Position numbers and translations under genes: made by a program. The notes below the pieces were generated by a model. It searched no databases and had not been told where the DNA came from. It saw nothing but the letters and a program-made list of their open reading frames with translations. Source: Phenylobacterium sp. (GTDB lineage Bacteria > Pseudomonadota > Alphaproteobacteria > Caulobacterales > Caulobacteraceae). Taken from it: a stretch of DNA of 64,000 bases. Below are positions 25,113-33,489 of this stretch, piece by piece; within the stretch, counting starts at the first letter, position 1, and each line of letters begins with the position of its first letter. The stretch lies in assembly GCF_019636135.1 (NCBI RefSeq), contig NZ_JAHBYD010000016.1, forward strand, positions 53,485 through 117,484, given 5' to 3'.

Positions 25113-25592
25113 ATGACCGAGACCTGTGCGCCCCTGACCCTCGGCGGCGGCTGGCGCGCCTGGACGGCGCTGGCGGTCCAGTTCGTCGCCACCATCGCCC
25201 TGGTGCTGGCCCTGCCGGCGTTCGTCGTCTGGCAGGCGTGGAGCGAGGCCGAGGCGCTGCGGGCGGAATGGACCGTGACCGGCCCACCCTGCGAGACGGT
25301 CGGCGAACCCGCCGAATGGGCCACCAACCACGGCAAGGGCCCACGGACCTTCAGCTACGGCGGCGCCTCGTTCACCCGGCAGTTCGCCGCGGTCAGTTGT
25401 GCGGTGGTGCCCGAGGCCTGGTGGTGGCCGCGCGACAGCTACACCGTCTGCATGTTCAACAACCCGGGCGCCGTGACGGTCGGGGCCGTCGATGGCCCCG
25501 TGACCTTCCAGCCGCCCCGCGGCCAGCGCGCCACCGTCACGGTCCGCCACGGCCAGGCCACCTGCATCGTCGGCGGTCGCTTCAACATATGA
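25113..25592 (+). CDS. Membrane-anchored hypothetical protein
   Basis: 159 residues from the ATG at 25113; a GTG at 25101 is an alternative. One membrane helix at about 17-40 (ALAVQFVATIALVLALPAFV) is followed by a globular part with several Cys (GPPCETVGE, VSCAVVPEAW, TVCMFNNPG, ATCIVGG). Four Cys in a presumably periplasmic domain suggest disulfides. Family not recognised. Confidence 0.6.
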   Translation: MTETCAPLTLGGGWRAWTALAVQFVATIALVLALPAFVVWQAWSEAEALRAEWTVTGPPCETVGEPAEWATNHGKGPRTFSYGGASFTRQFAAVSCAVVPEAWWWPRDSYTVCMFNNPGAVTVGAVDGPVTFQPPRGQRATVTVRHGQATCIVGGRFNI

Positions 25593-25617
25593 GGTCCGCC
25601 CGGCCGGCCAGGACCGG

Positions 25618-25797
25618 TCAGGTCCCGCAGTTGCCCTCGGGCTGCAGTTGGAACTCGGCATAGGCGCGCCAGCAGTCGGCCCGGTCACGCTCGGTCTTCC
25701 ACTGCCAGGCGAGGAACGCGCACATGGCCGCCAGCGCCACGGCGAGCGCGGTCAGCACACGGAGAGCGGTGATGGTCGGCGAGCCCCTCGGCATCAT
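25618..25797 (-). CDS. Small single-pass membrane protein
   Basis: 59 residues from the ATG at 25797 (or 58 from 25794). One helix (TALRVLTALAVALAAMCAFL) is followed by WQWKTERDRADCWRAYAEF and a Cys-containing tail ending NCGT. Convergent with the 25113 gene. The ribosome site is poor. The coherent membrane-plus-amphipathic pattern and the two Cys support it as real. Confidence 0.5.
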   Translation of the reverse strand: MMPRGSPTITALRVLTALAVALAAMCAFLAWQWKTERDRADCWRAYAEFQLQPEGNCGT

Positions 25798-25852
25798 GCA
25801 GGCTTTGGCCGATGCGGCCCGTCAGGGCAAGGGCGCTGCTGCAATCGCCGGG

Positions 25853-26050
25853 TCAGGCGGGCTGGGTCTCGCGGTCCACGGCGCCCACCCGCCGCTCGCC
25901 CTGCCAGATCACCACCTCCACCGAGCTGGGATGCTCGGCGAGAACGCGGCGCGCCCGCAGGATGGCGTCGGCGTCGTCCGGGCATTCGAAGGTCTCGAAC
26001 GCGGTCGACGATCCGTCGCCCCGGCACGGGTAGAAGGTGAAGAGGGGCAT
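25853..26050 (-). CDS. Small soluble hypothetical protein
   Basis: 65 residues (MPLFTFYPCRGDGSSTAFET, then PDDADAILRARRVLAEHPSS and VEVVIWQGERRVGAV). The pattern of a beta hairpin, helix and final strand ending in a WQGER turn is coherent and of a type I associate with small Caulobacterales hypotheticals. Function unknown. Confidence 0.6.
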   Translation of the reverse strand: MPLFTFYPCRGDGSSTAFETFECPDDADAILRARRVLAEHPSSVEVVIWQGERRVGAVDRETQPA

Positions 26051-26183
26051 GTCTCAAACTCCGCACACGGCGGGAGCACGGGGACGGTCCCTGTCTCTCA
26101 GTCACCGGCCTGGCGTCCGGCGATGGCGTCACCATACACGTTTCACGCGCAAGGTATGTCCGCCACCCGACAGTGCAGCCAGT

Positions 26184-26594
26184 TCAGCTCGAGGCGGGCG
26201 TGCCGTCGCGGCGGTCGAGCGCGGCCGAGAGGCGCGCCATGGCCCGGCCCAGTTGCACGCGCAGCTCGTTCGCCGTCACCAGCACCGGCGCCGAGACGCC
26301 CCAGAAGATCATCAGCGCGATCACCGCGCCGTGCTGCGCCACGCCGTGCGGCGACAGGAAGAGCCGGAAGCCGACGATCCCGCCGCCCATCAGGACCAGG
26401 CCGCCGCAGAACGGGCCACGGACCAGGCCCGCCACCAGCACGGCGGCCACATAGAGCATGAACGGCGAGAGGGCGCCGAGTTGTGGCGTCAGCGCCGCCC
26501 GCGCCAGCGTCGCGGCCCCGACCAGGATCGCGGCGACGACGATGCTGATCGCCGCCTGCACGGCCCTGGAAGACCAGATCCTGGGTCCCGACAT
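26184..26594 (-). CDS. DUF4118-like four-helix membrane protein without kinase domain
   Basis: 136 residues from the ATG at 26594 (MSGPRIWSSRAVQAAISIVV). Four hydrophobic segments with LSPFMLYVAAVLVAGLVRGP resemble the DUF4118/KdpD-type membrane part of histidine kinases. The protein stops after a short helical linker (RVQLGRAMARLSAALDRRDG). It looks like the sensor half alone, comparable to the N-terminus of the kinase-like gene at 29941. In-frame sequence upstream of 26594 is not membrane-like. Confidence 0.55.
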   Translation of the reverse strand: MSGPRIWSSRAVQAAISIVVAAILVGAATLARAALTPQLGALSPFMLYVAAVLVAGLVRGPFCGGLVLMGGGIVGFRLFLSPHGVAQHGAVIALMIFWGVSAPVLVTANELRVQLGRAMARLSAALDRRDGTPASS

Positions 26595-26773
26595 GAGCTG
26601 CACCTTGGCCGCAGGCGCCCGGCCCGTGCAATCGCCTTCGCCGCTCGGGCGAGCGGCAGGGCGACGGGGATTGCGAAGGGTTCCGGCCACCCGTGGAAGC
26701 CGGACTCGCGGGAGGTCGCATGGGGGCTCTCGCCCGCCAGTCCAGCCTGCGCGGAGTCCACGGATGGCCGGCC

Positions 26774-26804
26774 TTTTGGCGCGGGACACGGACCCGCGCC
26801 AAAA
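26774..26804. terminator. Perfect 12-bp-stem hairpin
   Basis: TTTTGGCGCGGG (26774-26785) pairs exactly with 26793-26804 around a 7-nt loop. It lies 22 nt past the stop at 26826 and can act as a two-way terminator, as both strands end in a short A/T run. Confidence 0.6.
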
Positions 26805-26825
26805 CTCCGGGCCGCGAAGCCGGAC

Positions 26826-27272
26826 CTAGAAGCCGGCCGGCGCGGCGGGTTGGGCGGCGGGCGCCGCGTCGCAGCCCTTGCCCGAATAGAGACCGGCCAG
26901 CAGCGCCTTGCGGGTGTTGGCCGTATTGATGGTCTCCGCCGCCTGCGCCTTCACCTGTTCGGCGCGCTGGCGGGCCATGCTCGACATCTGGTTCGCCGCC
27001 TGGCCGAGGCCCGGCATGCGGCCCAGGACGCCCGTGCGCAGCATGCCTTCGACCGCGACGGTGCCGGCCATGCCCGCGCCCTTGGCCGAGCCTTCCGCCT
27101 TGCTGGCCTGCATGTTCGCGTCGGCGATCACCTGGTCCATGCGGCCCGACTCCGCGGCGATCGCCGCGCAGTCCATCTGGCCGTCGGTCGGATAGCTGAC
27201 CTGCAGCGACTGGGCGAGCGCCGGGCCGGCTATGAGCGCGCAGACGGCGCCCACGATTGCAATCCTGTTCAT
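26826..27272 (-). CDS. Exported small protein, unknown
   Basis: 148 residues from the ATG at 27272. A clear signal peptide (MNRIAIVGAVCALIAGPALA) has a likely cleavage after ALA at 20. The mature part has two Cys (MDCAAIAAES and SGKGCDAAPA) and an Ala/Met/Gln-rich helical centre (QMSSMARQRAEQVKAQAAET), ending in an Ala/Pro tail. Predicted periplasmic and probably coiled. Family not recognised. Confidence 0.7.
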   Translation of the reverse strand: MNRIAIVGAVCALIAGPALAQSLQVSYPTDGQMDCAAIAAESGRMDQVIADANMQASKAEGSAKGAGMAGTVAVEGMLRTGVLGRMPGLGQAANQMSSMARQRAEQVKAQAAETINTANTRKALLAGLYSGKGCDAAPAAQPAAPAGF

Positions 27273-27348
27273 GTAAGCCCCCATGATTACCCCAATGGAT
27301 CATTGGGTAAGCCGGCGGCCTGCGGGCGTCCTCCCCCGATTGGGGGTG

Positions 27349-29169
27349 TCAGGCGGCGACGAGGCGGGCGAGCTGCACCGGGTGGGTGAACTGGGGCAGG
27401 AGGCCCGCGCCCTGCAGCCGCACCACCCGCAGGTCGCCCGACGGAAGCCAGGTCGGCTCGATCAGCCCGGGCAGGCCGGTCGACATCGCCACCGTCCAGG
27501 CGCGCGGCCTGTCGGGCGGCGACCAACCGTTGGCGTAGGCCGCATGCTCGGCGGCGAAGCCGTAGGCGGAGCGGGCGCACAGCGCCTGGATGTCGCGGAT
27601 CAGGAAGCGCCGGACCAAGGGGTCTTCCAGCGCCTGGATATCCGCCGGCGCTTCCTCCAGCATCTTGGCGAGGATCCGCTCCAGGAGCTCGGTCGTCGCC
27701 TGCCGACGCAGGAACTCCGCGAAGGTCGCCACCAGTTCGGGGTTGCGCAGCAGGTGGCGCTGCACCGCCGCCACCAGGGTCTCGCGCTCCTCTTCCAGCG
27801 CGATCGGCGCATGCGGGTTCAGCAGCACCGCGCGGCCCAGGCGCTCCGGGTAGGCGTTTGCGAACTCCAGCGCGACCGGCACGCCGGTGTCGCGGGCCAG
27901 CATGTGCGCCGACTTCAGCTTCAGCCGCTCCACCACGGCGGCCATGTCGCCGGCGCCGGCCGCCACGTAGTCGCCGTTCGCGGGATCGGTCAGGCCGAAG
28001 CCCGGCCGCTGGATCACCATCGGCCGCAGCCCCGCCGCGATCAGCCGGGCGCGGAACGCCTCGGGCAGCCGCCGGCCCGCGGCGGCGCCATGGAACACGA
28101 ACACCGGCTCGGCGTCGTAGGGGCCGTAGTCGATGAGGGCGATCCGCCGGTCACCGTCCAGCGAGGGCACCACGCGCAGGCGGCCACCGCCTTCCTCGAC
28201 GCCGAACACCGGCTCCGCGGCTGACGCGAAGGCCACCAGCTCGCGCGCCTCGGCCAGCAACCTCGCCAGGTCCTTCGCGCCCTTGGCGTTGGTCTTGGCC
28301 AGCACCGACTTCATGTGCGTCTTCACGGTCTCGGCGCTGAGGTTCAGCGTCTGCGCCGCCTCGGGCGACGTCGCGCCCTTGGCCACCAGGGCCGCCACCC
28401 GAGCCTCGGCAGGCGTGAGGCCCAGGGCGGTCTCCGCCAGCCCCTCGTCGTCCGCGGGCTCGCCCTGCGCGGCGCACATCACGCCGATGAGGCGGGCGAT
28501 CAGTTCGGGGGTGCGGCGCACGCCCATCTTGGCGTTGATCCGGCGCAACGCGTCGCGCGCCGTCTCCCGGCCGACGCCGGCGTCCGCCGCGGCGACGTCC
28601 AGGTTCGGCGCGAAGAGCAGCGCCTCCGCCAGCCGCGCCTCCAGCGCCGTCAGATCCAGCGTCCGCGCCGCCCGCCGCGCCAGCTCGGACGACCGCGAGG
28701 GCGCGCTCACCACCACGACCAGCCGCTCGGGCCCGGCCCTCAGCGCGGCGCCGGCCTCGGCGTCGAGCGGCCAGTGCGCGGCGGCCTTTGCGTCGCCGAC
28801 CCAGGCGGCGAAGGCCGCGCCCGCCGCTCCCTCGATCAGGCTCACGACCGGTCCCTCGCGCAACGCCCGCTTCAGGAGCGGCCGCAGGTCGAGCGAGTCC
28901 GGGAGCAGCGCCAGGTAGGCGACGTCGGCGTGGAACACCTCGCCCCGCGCGCTCACCACGGCGGCGGCGAGCGTGCGGCGGTCGGCGATCGCGCCGGCCA
29001 CGGGCGGCAGCGCCTTGGCCGCCGCGCTCAGCGCCTCGCGGGCCCGGCCGGTGTCGGCGAGGACCGCACCCTCCACCTCGGCCCAGGAGTCGAGCAACAG
29101 GCCCACCGGCGCGCCGCCGGGGGCGCGGGCGCGAAGCAGGTCGGACAGCCTGGGGGGTTTCCCGCTCAT
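27349..29169 (-). CDS. LuxR-type HTH regulator fused to an alpha/beta-hydrolase
   Basis: 606 residues from the ATG at 29169 (MSGKPPRLSDLLRARAPGG). Residues 1-165 are helical with no clear domain. A degenerate HTH lies at about 173-228 (LTALEARLAEALLFAPNLDV), a typical LuxR HTH at about 251-306 (LTPAEARVAALVAKGATSPE, then SAETVKTHMKSVLAKTNAKG), and an alpha/beta-hydrolase at about 345-606 with the oxyanion HG at 360-361 (FVFHGAAAG). The nucleophile elbow reads ARDTG, giving Asp427 in place of Ser; His596 is a candidate base. It may be a regulator that senses a ligand through a hydrolase fold. Confidence 0.8.
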   Translation of the reverse strand: MSGKPPRLSDLLRARAPGGAPVGLLLDSWAEVEGAVLADTGRAREALSAAAKALPPVAGAIADRRTLAAAVVSARGEVFHADVAYLALLPDSLDLRPLLKRALREGPVVSLIEGAAGAAFAAWVGDAKAAAHWPLDAEAGAALRAGPERLVVVVSAPSRSSELARRAARTLDLTALEARLAEALLFAPNLDVAAADAGVGRETARDALRRINAKMGVRRTPELIARLIGVMCAAQGEPADDEGLAETALGLTPAEARVAALVAKGATSPEAAQTLNLSAETVKTHMKSVLAKTNAKGAKDLARLLAEARELVAFASAAEPVFGVEEGGGRLRVVPSLDGDRRIALIDYGPYDAEPVFVFHGAAAGRRLPEAFRARLIAAGLRPMVIQRPGFGLTDPANGDYVAAGAGDMAAVVERLKLKSAHMLARDTGVPVALEFANAYPERLGRAVLLNPHAPIALEEERETLVAAVQRHLLRNPELVATFAEFLRRQATTELLERILAKMLEEAPADIQALEDPLVRRFLIRDIQALCARSAYGFAAEHAAYANGWSPPDRPRAWTVAMSTGLPGLIEPTWLPSGDLRVVRLQGAGLLPQFTHPVQLARLVAA

Positions 29170-29350
29170 CTCGTGTCCATGACTACGCTTGGGACAACGC
29201 TCCAGTTGCAAGCGTGGTCGTACACCTTTGCTGCAAGCGGCGCGCCACTCGCGGCGGGATCGGCGCAGGAGGGCGCGAGCGGAAGCCGCATTCGATCCGT
29301 CGCGCTTGCACGCGCGGGCCGGCCAAGGATGAACCGATCCTGACTTTGGG

Positions 29351-29367
29351 GGTTCAGCACGGGTTCA
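29351..29367 (+). promoter_or_regulatory. Direct repeat GGTTCA-N5-GGTTCA upstream of the RcnB-like gene
   Basis: Two GGTTCA hexamers 11 bp apart (one helical turn), 50 bp before the start. Candidate activator site or part of the promoter; the binding factor is unknown. Confidence 0.35.
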
Positions 29368-29416
29368 CGGCGAGGGACGCCTGATCCCCCAAGCTGGGAA
29401 AACCCGAGGAACCGTC

Positions 29417-29938
29417 ATGAAGCATCTGTTGTTCGCCGCCGCCGCGCTGGCGGCCGTCGCCGCACCGCTCGCGGCCTCCGCACAGCCCGGCCACGACCGC
29501 CGCGAGGTGCGCGACGATCGCCGCGAGTACAGGGACGACCGCCGCGACGCGCGTCGTGACGGCCACGTCTCCCCGCGCGAGGCCCGCGAGCTGGCCCGCG
29601 ACCGCGCCGACATCCGCCAGGGCCAGCGCGAGCTGCGCTACGACCGCCGCCGCGCCGATACGTGGCGCAACCGCGCCGAATGGCGGAACTACCGCGGCGC
29701 GCGCCCGGGCTACTGGTACGCTCCGGGTTACGGATACTACCCCGTCCAGCGCGGCTACACGTGGCGGCGCGGGGCTTACGTGCCCGCCAGCTACCGCCAC
29801 TACTATGTGCAGGATCCCTACTACTACGGCCTGCGCACGCCGCCCCGCGGCTACCGCTGGGTCTACGCCGACGGCAACTTCGTGCTGATGGCGCTGGCCA
29901 CCGGCCTGATCGCCGAGGTCCTGCTCGACCGCTACTAG
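29417..29938 (+). CDS. RcnB-family periplasmic protein
   Basis: 173 residues. The signal peptide [20 protein letters not shown] ends near residue 22. A charged Arg/Asp-rich coil (about 25-85; repeats like [16 protein letters not shown]) precedes the RcnB domain, with [20 protein letters not shown] and [20 protein letters not shown]. RcnB in E. coli tunes nickel/cobalt efflux; alphaproteobacterial members are numerous and often envelope-stress linked. The C-terminal [11 protein letters not shown] is typical. It is transcribed alone; the upstream region holds a GGTTCA direct repeat. Confidence 0.85.
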   Translation: MKHLLFAAAALAAVAAPLAASAQPGHDRREVRDDRREYRDDRRDARRDGHVSPREARELARDRADIRQGQRELRYDRRRADTWRNRAEWRNYRGARPGYWYAPGYGYYPVQRGYTWRRGAYVPASYRHYYVQDPYYYGLRTPPRGYRWVYADGNFVLMALATGLIAEVLLDRY

Positions 29939-29940
29939 GG

Positions 29941-30951
29941 CTAGTGGAGCGTCCCGGCCGAGCCCGCCTCGGCCGCGGCCGCCCCGCGCGTCATCGACAG
30001 CACCAGGGCCGAGCCGGTCGCGTCGGTGCGCAACGTCAGCGCCGCGCCGAGCTGCTCGGTCATGGCGCGCAGCAGGTAGCCGTTGCTGACCGACACCAGC
30101 GCCCCTTCGGCGCCGTCGGCGCCCGAGATGGCGACCTCCGCGTGCCGCGCCCTGGCGTCGAAGCGGATCCGCATGCGGCCGGGCACGTCGGCGTCCAGGA
30201 GGGCGCCGAGGCATTCCGCCAGCGCCACGCTGAGCGACGTCGTCTCCTCCAGGCTCAGCTTGAGGCCCGAGGTCTCCACCTCGATCCGCTCGACTGGCTG
30301 GTCCCGCTCGGCGCAGATGGCGCGCGCCAGGGCCGCGGCGAAGGCGTCGAAGTCCACCGCTTCGTCGCTACGGCCGCCCAGTTCGCGGTGGACGCGGGAG
30401 ATCAGCACCGAGCGCTCCATGGCGCGGCGCAGGCTGTCGGCCACCTGCGGCTCGGGCTCGCCCTTGGCCTGCAACGCCAGCACGCCGGCCACCAGCCGCA
30501 TCTGGTGGCTCATGCGCTCGTTCAGCTCGCGGAAGAGCGCCGCATGGTTGTCGGCCACCGCCTTGGCGCGCCCCAGCTCGCGCGACAGCTCGCGCAGGGC
30601 GCCGGTGGCGCCGGTGATGATGGTGATCACCACCGCGCAGGTCAGCGCGAAGAACACGAAGGCGGTCAGGACGTTGGGCGTGAACTTCCAGGCGTAGACC
30701 GGCTCCACGAAGCACCAGAAGCCCAGCGCGGCCGAGGCCATCGCCGCGGCGATCGACGGCGCGCGGCCGAACGCATAGGCCGAGAGGATCACCGCCGGAT
30801 AGAAGGCCGAGTAGGCGAGACCGCCGCCCAGCATCCCCTGCATCGGGGCGCGGATGGAGAACGCGACGGCGACCATCAGCCCGCTCCAGACCCACGGCAT
30901 GGCGGTCGAGAGGCGGTTCAGGACCGGGAAACGCTGCGACAGACTGAACAT
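29941..30951 (-). CDS. DUF4118 membrane histidine-kinase-like protein, probably degenerate
   Basis: 336 residues. Four membrane segments at about 20-115 (YSAFYPAVILSAYAFGRAPS) form a DUF4118 sensor; a HisKA_2/HWE-like region at 130-195 and an ATPase-like domain at 200-320 follow. At the usual phosphoacceptor, normally N-H-R-V-K-N, it reads LNERMSHQ, with Glu145 instead of His. The N-box reads AECLGALL where NELxTNA is expected. Both losses suggest it neither binds ATP normally nor autophosphorylates. No response regulator is adjacent. Convergent with the RcnB-like gene. Confidence 0.7.
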   Translation of the reverse strand: MFSLSQRFPVLNRLSTAMPWVWSGLMVAVAFSIRAPMQGMLGGGLAYSAFYPAVILSAYAFGRAPSIAAAMASAALGFWCFVEPVYAWKFTPNVLTAFVFFALTCAVVITIITGATGALRELSRELGRAKAVADNHAALFRELNERMSHQMRLVAGVLALQAKGEPEPQVADSLRRAMERSVLISRVHRELGGRSDEAVDFDAFAAALARAICAERDQPVERIEVETSGLKLSLEETTSLSVALAECLGALLDADVPGRMRIRFDARARHAEVAISGADGAEGALVSVSNGYLLRAMTEQLGAALTLRTDATGSALVLSMTRGAAAAEAGSAGTLH

Positions 30952-31011
30952 GCCTAGGCCCTATCACAGGGCAGGCTGGCATGCTTCACCGAAGCGGCGG
31001 AAAGGTGGCCC

Positions 31012-31188
31012 ATGACCGACCGGGACGTCTATCTCAAGCTCGCCGCCGTGGCCCAGGAACTCGCGAAGCTCGCGGAAGAGGCCGAGACCTATGTGGGCAA
31101 CGCCGCCCTGCACACGGCGGCCAGCACGATCGCGGGCGCCGCCAAGGCCGTCTACGACCACATCGTGGGCGGCGAAGGCTCCCACTGA
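31012..31188 (+). CDS. Small helical protein
   Basis: 58 residues (MTDRDVYLKLAAVAQELAKL, then AEEAETYVGNAALHTAASTI and AGAAKAVYDHIVG), an amphipathic helical protein. The ribosome site AAAGGTGG is well placed. It diverges from the kinase-like gene. The strong helical heptad pattern and good start signal support it. Function unknown. Confidence 0.65.
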   Translation: MTDRDVYLKLAAVAQELAKLAEEAETYVGNAALHTAASTIAGAAKAVYDHIVGGEGSH

Positions 31189-31212
31189 CCCGGCGCGGCG
31201 TCGCCGCCGGCC

Positions 31213-32790
31213 CTAGCGTGGGACGGCGCGCCACAACAGGTACGCCACGATCCCCCAGAACGCGACGATGGCCGCCCACTTCAGGGCGCCCGCCACGATC
31301 CGGTAGGGCGGCGGCGGATGCTTCTCGCCCGGGAAGACGTCGCGCAGCGTCGCGGGCCGGTACTTCGGATCGGCCGCGCGCCGGTCGAGCGCCATCGCGC
31401 TGAGTTCTTCCGGCGCCTGCGGGTTCTTCGGCAGGTCGGCGCCGGGAATCCTGCCGACGCGGTCGGCATAGCCGGTCACCAGCCCGATGCCGTCGAAGGC
31501 CCAGGGGGCCAGCGGGACCGCCTTCCTGGGGTTCCTCGGGTCAGCCTTGATCCGGTAGGGCGCCGTCGCCCTGCGGAGCCTCTTGGCCTCGCCGAGCTCG
31601 GACCCTTCGCCGGGGCCGTTCCCGGCGTCCCAGTTCAACTTCAGGCCCGCCCGCAGCGCGCCGACGGCGATCCAGACCAGCGCTCCGCTCGACAGCCCGA
31701 GTTCCGGGTTGCCGCCGCCGACCGATCCGTGCGTCCCCGGGAACCATTGCTGCTGATAGGGTCGATCGGTGTAGGCCACGTAGGTCGCCGCCTCCTCGGG
31801 CCTGTCCACCTGCTTGCCGTGCGCGGCGGCCCACGCCTGGTTCAGGCGGTGGATGTTCTGGACCGGCGTGATGTCGAACGACTTGCGGTCCTCGTCGATC
31901 GCGCACGCGTGGCGGATGGAGAACAGGAGGTCGCTGGCGTTGGTGTCGAGGAACTTGTAGCGCCCGTTCACCAGGCGCGAGAGGAACGGGATGGTGTCGG
32001 GGACGCCCATCGAACCCACCGTGTCCCACACGCCCAGGTACATCAGCCGGTAGATATCCAGCGGCGGCGGATCGGGCGGCAGCCAGACGAACTCCCTGTC
32101 GGTCTCCCGGGCGCCGGCGGGCCGCGCCGGCGCCTCGGCCTGCGGGCTCGCGTCCGGCAGGCCGAAATCGACCGCGCGGTCGGCCCAGGCCCCCGCCGTC
32201 GCGTCGGCGGCGCCGGTCGCGATCGGCCGCGGCGGGTCCGAGCCGGGCGCCTGGTGGGTGTGCCGCGCGCGGAAGTCCTTCAGGTCGTGGTGGTCGTACG
32301 TCTTCGACGTGTCGCGATAGTGGTTCATCGCGTCGGGGATCTGCTCGAAGCAGTCCCGCCGCACGATGCCGCACTTGCGGATCAGCCCGCACAGGCTGCG
32401 CGCGGTGTAGGCGCCGCGCGAGAAGCCGAAGACGAAGATCTCGTCCCCCGGCTGGTAGTTCAGGACCAGGAAGCGGTAGGCGCTCTCGATCTTGTCGTCG
32501 AGGCCGGCCCCGATGGCGCCCCCCAGCTTCACGACCAGCCAGTCGGCAAGCCGGCTCACCCCCGTCGAGACCCCGACGCCGGAGTCGTAGAACACCACCT
32601 GCCGCCGACCGTCCCACCCGCGCGGCTCCACGCACTTGGCGAGGCGGGCCACGTTCGTGAGGTTCTTCATCCGCAGGTCGTTCCACGTTCCGTCGCAGAA
32701 CACCGCGAGGCGCTTGCGGTCGTGGGCGGTGTCGCGCCGCGCCGCCGCCCCCGCCGCGGACGCCCTGCCTGCGCTCTTCCTCTCCGGCAT
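31213..32790 (-). CDS. DUF2235 alpha/beta-hydrolase (Tle1-like), with C-terminal membrane helix
   Basis: 525 residues. The N-terminal LAVFCDGTWNDL (29-40) and the nucleophile elbow GFSRGAYTARSL with Ser124 are the DUF2235 signature, shared with type VI secretion phospholipase effector Tle1. Further motifs are YLGVWDTVGSMGVP near 265 (catalytic Asp candidate) and FPGTHGSVGGG near 357 (catalytic His). Residues about 505-522 form a membrane helix (WAAIVAFWGIVAYLLWRAV). No VgrG, PAAR or immunity-type gene is close, so a housekeeping lipid or ester hydrolase is as likely as an effector. A Pro/Ala-rich insertion lies at about 185-230. Confidence 0.8.
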   Translation of the reverse strand: MPERKSAGRASAAGAAARRDTAHDRKRLAVFCDGTWNDLRMKNLTNVARLAKCVEPRGWDGRRQVVFYDSGVGVSTGVSRLADWLVVKLGGAIGAGLDDKIESAYRFLVLNYQPGDEIFVFGFSRGAYTARSLCGLIRKCGIVRRDCFEQIPDAMNHYRDTSKTYDHHDLKDFRARHTHQAPGSDPPRPIATGAADATAGAWADRAVDFGLPDASPQAEAPARPAGARETDREFVWLPPDPPPLDIYRLMYLGVWDTVGSMGVPDTIPFLSRLVNGRYKFLDTNASDLLFSIRHACAIDEDRKSFDITPVQNIHRLNQAWAAAHGKQVDRPEEAATYVAYTDRPYQQQWFPGTHGSVGGGNPELGLSSGALVWIAVGALRAGLKLNWDAGNGPGEGSELGEAKRLRRATAPYRIKADPRNPRKAVPLAPWAFDGIGLVTGYADRVGRIPGADLPKNPQAPEELSAMALDRRAADPKYRPATLRDVFPGEKHPPPPYRIVAGALKWAAIVAFWGIVAYLLWRAVPR

Positions 32791-32860
32791 CTCGACAGCC
32801 TTCTCCCTGAGACCACTCTCAGGTTGAGCTACCTCTGCGTCAACACCCTCGCGAGCGCCG

Positions 32861-33373
32861 CTAGCGCGTCCACTTCGCCAGCCAGTCGGCCAACGCCTGC
32901 GGCGTCATGTGGCGCGCATCGGCCAGGGCGGCCACGTCCGCGCGGCCCACGAGCTGTCTTCCGCTCTTCGGGTCCACGACCAGCAGCGCGGGGACGCCCT
33001 CCAGGCGCGTGGTGACGCCGTATCGGGCCGGAACCTGCAGGTTCCTGTCGAACCGGCCCACGTCGACCTGGACGATCTCGTAGTGCTTCCCCAGGAACGC
33101 CTTCAGCTCCGGCAGCTCCATCGTCGCGGCCAGGATCCGGCAGTCGCCGCACCAGTTGCCGCCCATGTCGATCAGCACCAGCTTGCCCGACGCCTTCGCC
33201 CTGGCCAGCGCGCGGTTCAGGTCCCCCGTGGCGTCGGCCGCCTCGTCATAGGGATAGGGCAGCGGCGTCCTGAGCTGCGCATAGTCGGTGATCGACACCT
33301 TGGGGGCCGGCGCCGCGACGACCGGAACGGCCAGGCTGAGTGCGAGCAGGCCCGCGGCGGCGAGGCGGATCAT
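32861..33373 (-). CDS. Exported thioredoxin-family protein
   Basis: 170 residues. The signal peptide MIRLAAAGLLALSLAVPVVA ends around residue 20. The thioredoxin fold at about 50-165 has the active site NWCGDCRIL, Cys75 and Cys78, after KLVLIDMGGN, and the cis-Pro in LEGVPALLVVDP. Periplasmic disulfide reductase or isomerase by family. The 70-nt gap to the DUF2235 gene allows one transcript. Confidence 0.85.
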   Translation of the reverse strand: MIRLAAAGLLALSLAVPVVAAPAPKVSITDYAQLRTPLPYPYDEAADATGDLNRALARAKASGKLVLIDMGGNWCGDCRILAATMELPELKAFLGKHYEIVQVDVGRFDRNLQVPARYGVTTRLEGVPALLVVDPKSGRQLVGRADVAALADARHMTPQALADWLAKWTR

Positions 33374-33489
33374 CGGGAAACTCCCATCGGTCGCCTAGGA
33401 TCTGGTCACGGAACGGCCGCGGTCAACCCTTCGGGGGAACAGGCGGAGCCCGGCGGCGGTTAGCGCTGCACCCCCGACCGGAGAATGAC

